Positions 1-5,903 are shown, counted from the first letter of the stretch. The stretch is 6,025 bases of DNA from Sulfolobus sp. UBA167 (GCA_002495845.1 DAHF01000133.1:1-6025), one strand, 5' to 3'. Notes: generated by a model from the sequence alone, not told the origin. Translations and numbers: made by a program.

Positions 1-99
1 AATATGTGATTTAGTGCTGAATTCATATTTGTAAAACGATTTTGGGAGTACCGGTTATGGCGGGATGAATCACCTAGGAATTAAATACAGTCTTTCAAT

Positions 100-125
100 G
101 CATATAGATAAGGCATATAGATAAG
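100..125. repeat. Perfect 13-bp tandem duplication
   Basis: GCATATAGATAAG occurs twice back to back (100-112 and 113-125) without a mismatch. It lies about 40 bp upstream of the likely TATA element of the dehydrogenase gene, where archaeal activators could bind, but nothing shows that it is a binding site. A replication-slippage duplication is the simplest explanation. Confidence 0.9.
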
Positions 126-160
126 TTGTATTATAATTCTCTCATTAGAAATTAAGTTTG

Positions 161-172
161 ACATTTAAATGT
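161..172 (+). promoter_or_regulatory. Probable TATA element of the glucose dehydrogenase gene, within a 12-bp palindrome
   Basis: ACATTTAAATGT is a perfect palindrome with TTTAAA (164-169) at its centre, matching the usual Sulfolobales TATA form. Initiation about 26 bp downstream would fall near 193 and give a leader of about 30 nt. That leader contains GAGGT at 205-209, which is rather far (16 nt) from the start codon for a normal ribosome site. An alternative weak AT-rich element near 195-204 would instead give a leaderless transcript starting at the ATG. Confidence 0.4.
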
Positions 173-225
173 TGATGGATTAAGGTCACATAATAAGATA
201 ATAAGAGGTATGAAGACGAAATAAT

Positions 226-1308
226 ATGAAAGCAATAATAGTTAGACCAGGGGAGAAGGGAGCAGTCCTAAAAGACATTGACCTAAAGGAAAACGTAGGC
301 GAAAATAAAGTAAAGCTAAGAACTCTTAGGGTAGGAATCTGCGGGACAGACAGAGGAATAGTAACAGGAAAGTTGAGCTTCACCAGAGCTCCAGAAGGAT
401 TTAATTACCTAGTCTTGGGGCACGAGGGGTTAGCCAGAGTTGAAGAGGTCGGAGAAAACGTGAATCTAAAGGAAGGAGACCTAGTAGTTCCTGTGGTTAG
501 AAGGGGATGTGGAAAGTGCTCTAATTGCAAGATTGGCAGGCAAGACTTCTGTGAGACTGGAGAATTCATAGAAGCTGGAATAAGAGGCAAGCATGGATTC
601 ATGAGGGAAGAATTCGTAGACGATGCGAAATACTTAGTTAAGGTACCACGAGACCTAGGTGAACTTGCAGTCCTAACTGAGCCTTTGTCTAACGTGATGA
701 AGGCTTACAATGAATTGGTTTTCGTTCAAAAACGAAGCGTTTGGAATTGCGAGGATTCCACTTTCGGATGCAGAAGAGCCACAATCGTAGGTTCGGGGCC
801 AATAGGTCAGTTCTTTGCAATGGTCTTTAAGACTAACGGATTTGACGTTACTGTAGTTAACAGAAGAGAGCCCAACCAGATAGAAGAGAAAATATCTAAA
901 ACAGTTGGTTATTCTTTCGTTGATACCTCGAAAGGTCTGGAGGACGTGCCAGACAGTGACGTGATAGTCGACACGTCAGGCTATCCCTCAGCTTTCATCC
1001 CGCTCCTTAAAAAGATGAAGCGTAACGGTGTACTTTTGCTCTTCGGGACTGTTGGAGGAGAGAAGGACGAAATATACTCAGACTTGATAACGTTCTTTGT
1101 AGAGTACAACATTTCCGTAATAGGTAGCGTTAACGCGAGCAAGTTAGACTTCGAGCAAGGCATGACGCTTCTCTCTGTCTGGAAGACTAGGTATAACGGC
1201 GTACTTCAGGATATGATAACTAAGATTGTGAAACCGGAAGAAACGCAGGACGCTATATTGGAGAAGCAGAAAGGCAGTATAAAGACAGTGATAGAGTGGA
1301 GCAAGTGA
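226..1308 (+). CDS. gdh: Glucose 1-dehydrogenase (NAD(P)+), zinc-dependent medium-chain type
   Basis: This 360-residue cytoplasmic enzyme would oxidise D-glucose (often also galactose or other aldoses) to the 1,5-lactone with NAD(P)+, the first step of the archaeal branched Entner-Doudoroff pathway. The catalytic-zinc motif GICGTD has Cys39, Thr41 and Asp42, followed by His66-Glu67 and Glu152. A structural-zinc knuckle has Cys95, Cys98, Cys101 and Cys109. The Rossmann motif GSGPIG is at 189-194, and NRREP at 212-216 is the family's NADP 2'-phosphate site. The length is close to the 366-residue Sulfolobus solfataricus enzyme, which aligns by eye over its whole length. Two sugar-contacting positions differ from that enzyme: Val91 replaces Asn89 and Asn156 replaces Asp154. 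Glu116 and Asn303 are kept, so the family is sure but the preferred sugar is less so. The gene stands alone and converges on the synthetase gene. Confidence 0.88.
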   Translation: MKAIIVRPGEKGAVLKDIDLKENVGENKVKLRTLRVGICGTDRGIVTGKLSFTRAPEGFNYLVLGHEGLARVEEVGENVNLKEGDLVVPVVRRGCGKCSNCKIGRQDFCETGEFIEAGIRGKHGFMREEFVDDAKYLVKVPRDLGELAVLTEPLSNVMKAYNELVFVQKRSVWNCEDSTFGCRRATIVGSGPIGQFFAMVFKTNGFDVTVVNRREPNQIEEKISKTVGYSFVDTSKGLEDVPDSDVIVDTSGYPSAFIPLLKKMKRNGVLLLFGTVGGEKDEIYSDLITFFVEYNISVIGSVNASKLDFEQGMTLLSVWKTRYNGVLQDMITKIVKPEETQDAILEKQKGSIKTVIEWSK

Positions 1309-1349
1309 GGCTTAGAATCTTCAGATGGTCTCTCGTTGTCCTAGAAGCT

Positions 1350-1358
1350 CATTTTTTA
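1350..1358 (+). terminator. Short T-run terminator candidate after the dehydrogenase gene
   Basis: A run of six T residues (1352-1357) lies about 45 nt past the dehydrogenase stop codon with no strong hairpin before it. This fits the T-run terminators of Sulfolobales. The inverted repeat just after it (1360-1375) belongs to the insertion-element remnant and could also matter. Confidence 0.35.
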
Positions 1359-1359
1359 A

Positions 1360-1392
1360 CTTAACGTGAGTTAAGGGGGAATGTTTCCTTCC
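1360..1392 (+). repeat. Left-end-like hairpin repeat, copy 1
   Basis: CTTAAC (1360-1365) and GTTAAG (1370-1375) form a 6-bp stem closed by a GTGA loop. They are followed by a GGAA/TTCC mini-hairpin (1378-1381 with 1385-1388). Bases 1362-1392 match 5953-5984 at 28 of 32 aligned positions with one gap. Because a tnpB remnant lies just downstream, this is most simply a subterminal left end of an IS200/IS605-type element. Confidence 0.6.
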
Positions 1393-1438
1393 TGGGGGGA
1401 CAGCACCTAGAAGAGTTCATTAGTGAAAAAGTGAGAGT

Positions 1439-1628
1439 GATATCAAGACCAAGGCTAAAAGAGCTTGGTTAGTACCAGGACTAAGGGAACTACACTGTGG
1501 AGAGTGAACCCTCTGTAACCACACGGGGCATCACAGAACGGTTCGACAGAACCTCGTGGGCATCGAGGTTGCTCAAAGAAGTAGGAAAACATCGCGAGAT
1601 GAGATTCCACGTCCTTGAGGCGGGGTAG
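1439..1628 (+). pseudogene. Frameshifted remnant of the TnpB C-terminus
   Basis: Two short frames join into one TnpB-like tail. The first, from 1439 to about 1490, reads through AWLVPGLRE. The second, from about 1491 to the stop at 1626-1628, begins YTVESEPSVTTRG and ends FHVLEAG. The pattern of a G-L-R-E segment, then V-E-x-E-P, then a short basic tail up to the right end is typical of Sulfolobales TnpB proteins as I remember them. A one-base shift near 1490 separates the two parts. The RuvC-like catalytic domain is gone, so no nuclease can be made. It is best read as a decayed relic rather than a small gene, as it has no start codon with a ribosome site. Confidence 0.55.
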
Positions 1629-1633
1629 CTCAC
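1500..1633 (+). ncRNA. Possible omega-RNA-like right-end structure (relic)
   Basis: In TnpB elements the end of tnpB plus the right end encode the guide-bearing omega RNA. Here that stretch still folds on paper. AACCTCG (1550-1556) pairs with CGAGGTT (1564-1570). GGTTC (1540-1544) could alternatively pair with GAACC (1549-1553). CATC (1590-1593) pairs with GATG (1598-1601) around a GCGA tetraloop. If it is transcribed, the guide would start at about 1634, in the gap beyond the element. No promoter is evident, so expression is speculative. Confidence 0.25.
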
Positions 1634-1693
1634 TAATTTTCCATCTCTTTCAATAAGTATGACAACATGAGAATAAACATGTGTATGTATATA

Positions 1694-1711
1694 GAAAAAA
1701 ATAAAATAAGA
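1694..1711 (-). terminator. T-rich terminator of the acyl-CoA synthetase gene
   Basis: Read on the minus strand, a T-rich tract with a run of seven T residues begins about 18 nt past the synthetase stop codon. There is no strong hairpin, as is usual for archaeal termination in Sulfolobales. Confidence 0.55.
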
Positions 1712-1728
1712 AATTGAAGGAAATTAGC

Positions 1729-3699
1729 TTATTTTGTGGCAGGACTGTTGAGCTGTTTTTTCAACTCCTCAGATGCTTTCTTTATCTCCTCCATGGAGGC
1801 CTCGTCCTCCATCGTTGATATGTCCCCAGCGTTAGATCCTATGACCACAGCCTTGATTACCCTCCTCATCACCTTCCCTGACCTAGTCTTAGGCAACGCA
1901 TTCACGAAGTGTATCTCTGGGATCACGATAGCGCCCATCACCATCTTCACGTGATTCTGGATTTCCTTAGCTAACTTTTCCGATGGTTCATATCCTTGCT
2001 TTAACACTACAAATGCGTGCGCTGACTCTCCTTTTTGTGGGTCTGGAACTCCTACTACTGCAGCCTCTGCAACTGCTGGATGTGAGGTTATCGCGGATTC
2101 GACCTCACCTGCTCCAATTCTATGTGCAGCTATCTTCAGAGTTTCGTCTGCCCTGCCTAAGACCCACACGTATCCTCCCTCGTCTACCATGGCGTAGTCC
2201 CCTGGGTAGTACATGTTGTTGAACTTGCTGAAGTAAGTCTTCTTTATCCTTTCATTTCCGGGGTCGTTCCACATAGCGATCATCATGTTAGGCGGGAACG
2301 GTGGTTCCATCACTAGGTATCCTCTTTCTCTAGGTGAAGCTGGATTACCCTGCTCGTTTACCACCTTTATCTTGTTCCCTGGTAAGGGAAAGCCTGAGGA
2401 TGGGCCCGACTTCATCTTAAGATAGAACAGACCCGGTAGGTACCCCAAGTTTGGTGCCCCAGTCTCAGTCTGCCACCACTGGTGTGACATGTAGACTTTA
2501 CCTCCTCCAACGCTCTCCAGCCCGAACTTCCATGGAGCATAGTTTAGCACCTCTCCGTTCGTGACTATGACCCTCAGGGAGGAGAAGTCGTGTTCCTTGA
2601 TGTAACTCTCCCCGTACTTCATGAGGTACCTGAGAAAAGTCGCCGACGTTCCGAACGTAGTTGCACGATAGTGTTCTATCAGCTCTGCCCACTTGTCTGG
2701 ATTAGGGTAATCAGGAGCGCTCTCATAAATAACCACTGTTCTACCCATCACCAAGGGAGAGTAAGTAATGTAAGAATGTCCTACGATCCATCCTATATCA
2801 GAAGTGTTGAAAAGTACGTCATTCTCTTTGTCAAGACCATAGCTCCATAGGAGCATAGCACCAGTACCAGTGATGTATCCTCCTGTGGAGTGCGTGATTC
2901 CCTTAGGTTTCCCCGTCGTGCCTGAAGTGTAAAGTATGAAGAGAGGATGGTTAGACTCTACCCACTCAGGTTCAACGGGCTTGAATTTACCTACCTTGTC
3001 AAAGAACACGTCCCTTCCTTCCTTAACTGAGATCTCGTTGTTAGACCTCCTGAATATCAAAACGTGATTTACTGTAGACTTCTCTCCGAGGATTTCTAAC
3101 GCCTCATCAACGGCCTTCTTGAGCTCGACTAACTTACCCCTGCGGTAATATCCATCAGCTGTAATCACTACCTTTGACCCTGCATCTTGGATCCTGTCCG
3201 CTATAGCCTGAGGTCCGAAACCGGCGAATATTACGCTATGTATCGCGCCTATCCTGGCGCACGCTAGCATAGCTATTACCCCTTCAGGAGTGAGGGGCAT
3301 GTATATTGTAACTCTATCCCCTTTCCTGACGCCTAGCTCTAGGAGTGCGTTAGCCCACTTGTTCACTTCGTAGTAAAGGTCTTGGTACGTCATTACCTTC
3401 CTCTCTCCCTTCTCGCTTTCCCACGCTATTGCGGCCTTGAACTTCCTTGGAGAGTTCAGGTGCCTATCTACTGCATTATAGCAAGCGTTTACCTTAGCCC
3501 CAACGAACCACTCAGTCATGGGGTCCTTCTGAACGAACACTTCCTTCCAAGGTTCCTTCCAAGTTATCATCTCTTCGGCTATTTTCCCCCAGAACTTTCC
3601 GGGCTGTTCTACGCTTTCCTTATACATTGCCTTGTAGACTCTTTCGTTATAGTCTGCGAACTCCTCTAACTCCTTTCCTTCTGAAGAAATGTTCTCCAT
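1729..3699 (-). CDS. 3-hydroxypropionyl-CoA synthetase (AMP-forming; acetyl-CoA synthetase family)
   Basis: This cytoplasmic ligase would convert 3-hydroxypropionate, ATP and CoA to 3-hydroxypropionyl-CoA, AMP and PPi in the 3-hydroxypropionate/4-hydroxybutyrate cycle. From Met at 3699 it has 656 residues, normal for the family. Visible motifs are the ATP loop YTSGTTGKPKG (257-267), WWQTETG (408-414), the ribose-binding YYPGD (497-501), the hinge GRADE (515-519, Asp518) and PKTRSGK with catalytic Lys609. The paired Trp408-Trp409 implies a small acyl pocket (C2-C3). The sequence resembles, as I recall it, the Metallosphaera sedula enzyme along its length, including SHQWWQTETGAPNLGYLPG. A longer frame from 3753 adds 18 residues unlike the family and would run over the promoter, so 3699 is preferred. 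No ribosome site precedes it, which fits a leaderless message. Acetyl- or propionyl-CoA synthetase is the main alternative. It is divergent from a carboxylate-permease operon. Confidence 0.75.
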   Translation of the reverse strand: MENISSEGKELEEFADYNERVYKAMYKESVEQPGKFWGKIAEEMITWKEPWKEVFVQKDPMTEWFVGAKVNACYNAVDRHLNSPRKFKAAIAWESEKGERKVMTYQDLYYEVNKWANALLELGVRKGDRVTIYMPLTPEGVIAMLACARIGAIHSVIFAGFGPQAIADRIQDAGSKVVITADGYYRRGKLVELKKAVDEALEILGEKSTVNHVLIFRRSNNEISVKEGRDVFFDKVGKFKPVEPEWVESNHPLFILYTSGTTGKPKGITHSTGGYITGTGAMLLWSYGLDKENDVLFNTSDIGWIVGHSYITYSPLVMGRTVVIYESAPDYPNPDKWAELIEHYRATTFGTSATFLRYLMKYGESYIKEHDFSSLRVIVTNGEVLNYAPWKFGLESVGGGKVYMSHQWWQTETGAPNLGYLPGLFYLKMKSGPSSGFPLPGNKIKVVNEQGNPASPRERGYLVMEPPFPPNMMIAMWNDPGNERIKKTYFSKFNNMYYPGDYAMVDEGGYVWVLGRADETLKIAAHRIGAGEVESAITSHPAVAEAAVVGVPDPQKGESAHAFVVLKQGYEPSEKLAKEIQNHVKMVMGAIVIPEIHFVNALPKTRSGKVMRRVIKAVVIGSNAGDISTMEDEASMEEIKKASEELKKQLNSPATK

Positions 3700-3707
3700 G
3701 TTATATC

Positions 3708-3725
3708 GTTTAAGTATGCTTAAAC
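3708..3725. promoter_or_regulatory. 18-bp perfect inverted repeat, candidate operator of the synthetase gene
   Basis: GTTTAAG and CTTAAAC are separated by four bases, giving a perfect dyad with 7-bp arms. It sits between the probable TATA element (3728-3737) and the start codon at 3699, where a bound dimer would block initiation. The half-site GCTTAAA appears again at 4037-4043, at the TATA element of the divergent permease operon. A regulator role is inferred from placement only; TTTAAG-like sequence could also act as TATA. Confidence 0.45.
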
Positions 3726-3727
3726 AG

Positions 3728-3737
3728 TAATAAAAAA
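3728..3737 (-). promoter_or_regulatory. Probable TATA element of the synthetase gene
   Basis: On the minus strand TTTTTTATTA lies about 33 bp before the ATG at 3699. Initiation 26 or so bases downstream would fall near 3706, leaving almost no leader. That agrees with the missing ribosome site and supports 3699 over 3753 as the start. Confidence 0.5.
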
Positions 3738-4036
3738 CTTTACCAGTTTCCATTAAAAACTACCAACTCATATCTTTGATCTTCACGCAGAGATATTACC
3801 AAGACCTTGACCGAGAGGTATCGTCTAAAAACGCGTCTTGGAAAACGTCGTTAGCTAGAACAAATTCGTGTGGAGATGAAGGGATATTTTAGTTACTCCA
3901 AGATTAATTGCATTCCATGTTGTGATTCTCGGAAGTATATATGAACATCCTTACTAATGTACGCGAGAATTTACTGATTTTTATATTTCCAAAAAGGGAA
4001 TTTATACTTTTTTATAACTTTTTCATAAAACAAATT
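3738..4036. other. Divergent intergenic region between synthetase and permease operon
   Basis: About 300 bp without a supportable gene. It holds two long-spaced perfect 7-bp inverted repeats: CCAAGAC 3799-3805 with GTCTTGG 3835-3841, and ATTCTCG 3925-3931 with CGAGAAT 3964-3970. It then turns strongly AT-rich from about 3971 to the permease promoter. A 22-codon frame at 3876-3944 is too short and poorly placed to call. The region probably carries regulator sites for one or both flanking genes. Confidence 0.5.
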
Positions 4037-4047
4037 GCTTAAATATT
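4037..4047 (+). promoter_or_regulatory. Probable TATA element of the DUF3311-permease operon
   Basis: GCTTAAATATT contains a good archaeal TATA core. Transcription starting about 26 bp downstream (near 4069) would give a leader of some 17 nt that carries the GGTGA ribosome site at 4074-4078, seven bases before the ATG at 4086. The GCTTAAA part repeats the half-site of the dyad in the synthetase promoter. Confidence 0.5.
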
Positions 4048-4073
4048 AGAATAGAAAAAGACAGATTACTCGC

Positions 4074-4078
4074 GGTGA
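4074..4078 (+). promoter_or_regulatory. Ribosome binding site for the DUF3311 gene
   Basis: GGTGA complements the archaeal 16S rRNA tail and ends seven bases before the ATG at 4086. It supports that start over the in-frame ATG two codons later. Confidence 0.65.
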
Positions 4079-4085
4079 ATGAAAA

Positions 4086-4289
4086 ATGAGCATGTCTGGA
4101 AACAAATATTATATTGGAATTCTTGTCATGTTCGTCATAGATATCATTCTCTATGCTGCTTTGCCATTGTTCAATAAGGTAAGTCCTACCATAGGCGGGC
4201 TCCCGTTCTTCTACACATACCAGATAATAATGCTGGTTGTCTCGTCTGTGCTGTTCCTGATACCTTCCTTGGCAGGTGATAGAAGATGA
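4086..4289 (+). CDS. Small DUF3311-type membrane protein, partner of the SSS permease
   Basis: This 67-residue protein has two predicted membrane spans (about 8-28 and 41-60). The connecting loop holds the pattern Pro27, Asn30, Pro34, Gly38 and LPFF at 39-42, which matches the DUF3311 family as I remember it. Such proteins are encoded just before sodium:solute symporters of the monocarboxylate type, much as YjcH precedes the acetate permease ActP in bacteria. Their exact job is unknown; a small subunit that stabilises or modulates the permease is the usual guess. The gene overlaps the permease gene by four bases (ATGA), a sign of coupled translation and joint function. It is short but well supported by its ribosome site, motif and operon position. 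Confidence 0.8.
   Translation: MSMSGNKYYIGILVMFVIDIILYAALPLFNKVSPTIGGLPFFYTYQIIMLVVSSVLFLIPSLAGDRR
4275..4280 (+). promoter_or_regulatory. Ribosome binding site for the permease gene, inside the upstream gene
   Basis: GGTGAT ends five bases before the ATG at 4286, an ideal spacing. It lies within the last codons of the DUF3311 gene and fixes the permease start at the ATGA overlap. Confidence 0.75.
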
Positions 4290-5893
4290 TCTCTCCTCAC
4301 ATAGACGACGTGACTCTGGGCGTCTTCATAGCTCTCTTCGCTCTGTTCTCTTTCCTGGGCTTTTACGGTTCGAGGTGGAGAAAAGGAGACCTGAACAAGT
4401 TAGGAGAGTGGGCTTTAGCAGGAAGGAAATTAGGATTCTTCTTCGTGTGGTTCTTAATGGGGGCAGACCTATTCACGGCTTACACTTTCATAGCTGTGCC
4501 TTCAGGGTATCTCGTGAATGGAGCTCTCTACTTCTTCGCAGTGCCTTACGTTGCGTGGGGCTTCGCAGTTGCCTTGTTGACAATGCCTAAGCTGAACGAA
4601 TATGCCAGGAAAAGGGGCTTCGTAACTGCTTCAGACTTCGTAAAAGAGAGGTTTGGAAGCAGGACTCTGTCGATCCTAGTAGCCCTCACTGGTGCAGTTG
4701 CTGAGCTACCTTACATAGCGCTCCAGATAGTGGGAATGGAAGCTGTCTTGGAGATGCTTTTCATAGGCTTGACTGGAAAGCCACCGACAGAAATAGTGAT
4801 AGAACTCTCCTTGCTTATCTCATTCCTGGTCTTAGCTGCTTTCACTTTTGCAAGCGGTCTGAGGGGAGCAGTCCTAACAGGGGTATTCAAGGACATCTTG
4901 ATTTGGATTTCAGTGATAGTCCCTGTCGTTTACATAGCTCTCTCTCTGGGAGGCTTCTCGACAGCTCTTCATAACGCAGCTTCAGGGCCTATAACCTCAG
5001 TGATGATAAACCACGCTCTCACTGGGGCTTCCAAACCGATAGAATACGGATATCTCATACCTTCAAAGGACTTAATTTCGGCTTATTTCTCGCTTGCAAT
5101 AGGAAGCGCGTTTGCCCTCTACCTCTATCCACATGCGATAAACGGCTCTTTAAGTGCGCAGGACAATAAGAAGCTTAAGATAGGCACTGCGTTACTGCCT
5201 ATTTATGGAATAGGCTTAGCCCTCATAACCTTGTTCGGCCTCCTCATCTATGCCGTGCCAGGAGCTATATCGTTAGTTTACAGTAGCCATAACGGGGCGC
5301 TAACCGTGCCAGCGCTGATATCCTATACGATGCCAGACTGGTTCGTGGGAATAGCACTGCTGGGTATTTTCATAGGCGGTCTAGTCCCAGCATCGGTAAT
5401 GGCAATAGCAGTTGCTAACTTGGTTACCAGAAACGTAGTGGGGGAGTTCAAGCGGATGTCCCCGTCAGCTGAAGCTAGAGTTGCTAAGTGGATCTCTACC
5501 GTATTCAAGTTCCTAGCCTTGGGCTTCGTATTCGCAGTCCCAGCGACGTACGCTATACAGCTCCAGCTGTTAGGCGGTATATTCATCTCCCAGACCCTAC
5601 CAGCAGTGTTCATCGGCCTCTTCACAAACAAGTTAGAAAAGAACTCCACCATATTAGGTTGGGTAGCAGGGATGGCATCTGGATTAGGCTTGACGCTCTA
5701 CGCAAACCACTTCGCAAGTCTGAAGACTAGTCTGTTCGCTTCGCCGATAGGTCTAATATACATCTCGTTGATAGCTCTAGCCATAAACCTTGCAGTCACG
5801 TTGATAGGTTCAGTGATAGCTATGGGGATGGGCTGGAAACCGAAGGAGACCGAGCTAGAGAAAGAACTGCCGGCAGAAAAGCTAGAGAAATGA
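4286..5893 (+). CDS. SSS-family solute symporter, MctP-like monocarboxylate permease
   Basis: This 535-residue integral membrane protein has about 13 hydrophobic spans: an extra N-terminal helix at 10-28, then the LeuT-fold core from about 50 to 515, and a short charged C-terminal tail (ETELEKELPAEKLEK). The segment AGRKLG (45-50) before the first core helix is the SSS hallmark. The helix with GGLVPASVMAIAVANL followed by TRN (364-383) resembles the signature of MctP-type carriers of lactate, pyruvate, acetate or propionate. The adjoining DUF3311 gene and the divergent acyl-CoA synthetase point the same way, to import of a short-chain carboxylate. The substrate itself cannot be read from sequence. 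The driving ion is also open: the aligned Na+-site serines of well-studied SSS proteins appear replaced here, and protons are plentiful outside an acidophile. Its length is normal and the frame is intact. Confidence 0.8.
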   Translation: MISPHIDDVTLGVFIALFALFSFLGFYGSRWRKGDLNKLGEWALAGRKLGFFFVWFLMGADLFTAYTFIAVPSGYLVNGALYFFAVPYVAWGFAVALLTMPKLNEYARKRGFVTASDFVKERFGSRTLSILVALTGAVAELPYIALQIVGMEAVLEMLFIGLTGKPPTEIVIELSLLISFLVLAAFTFASGLRGAVLTGVFKDILIWISVIVPVVYIALSLGGFSTALHNAASGPITSVMINHALTGASKPIEYGYLIPSKDLISAYFSLAIGSAFALYLYPHAINGSLSAQDNKKLKIGTALLPIYGIGLALITLFGLLIYAVPGAISLVYSSHNGALTVPALISYTMPDWFVGIALLGIFIGGLVPASVMAIAVANLVTRNVVGEFKRMSPSAEARVAKWISTVFKFLALGFVFAVPATYAIQLQLLGGIFISQTLPAVFIGLFTNKLEKNSTILGWVAGMASGLGLTLYANHFASLKTSLFASPIGLIYISLIALAINLAVTLIGSVIAMGMGWKPKETELEKELPAEKLEK

Positions 5894-5903
5894 ATATATT
5901 ACA

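Larger units (their letters stand above)
1..225. other. Intergenic region upstream of the glucose dehydrogenase gene
   Basis: No convincing gene is visible; all frames are broken by stops and no start with a ribosome site opens a long frame. The stretch holds a 13-bp tandem duplication (100-125), a probable promoter near 164-169, and at 55-76 a sequence faintly like the transposon right end at 1615-1635. The left 50 bases could be the non-coding tail beyond a gene outside the window. Confidence 0.6.
1360..1633 (+). mobile_element. Deletion-derivative remnant of an IS200/IS605-type (TnpB-bearing) element
   Basis: The convergent gap between two metabolic genes holds about 270 bp of insertion-element debris. 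On the left is a hairpin-rich block (1360-1392) that recurs at the window's right edge (5951-5990). On the right is a reading frame resembling the C-terminal tail of archaeal TnpB, followed at once by a right-end-like sequence ending GTAGCTCAC (1625-1633). The transposase TnpA and nearly all of TnpB are missing, so the copy cannot move by itself. The exact ends are inferred: elements of this family make no target duplication, so the borders cannot be read from flanking repeats. Naming the family rests on recognition of the tail, not a search. Confidence 0.6.

Noticed and set aside
210..224. Four-codon upstream frame (MKTK) just before the dehydrogenase start
   Set aside because: GAGGT directly abuts its ATG, leaving no normal spacing; so short a frame occurs by chance.
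1485..1628. Small 47-codon open frame as a stand-alone gene
   Set aside because: It has no start codon with a ribosome site and reads as the tail of TnpB, so it is listed as a pseudogene remnant.
2590..2850. Plus-strand frames inside the synthetase gene
   Set aside because: They are antisense shadows of a strongly conserved enzyme and show no domains of their own.
3876..3944. 22-codon frame with a CxxCC motif in the divergent intergenic region
   Set aside because: Its GGAG sequence is almost touching the ATG, it is very short, and no promoter or known small protein supports it.
4276..4590. 104-codon frame overlapping the start of the permease gene
   Set aside because: It is an out-of-frame shadow; its translation is Arg/Ser-rich with no family resemblance, while the permease frame has a ribosome site and clear membrane helices.
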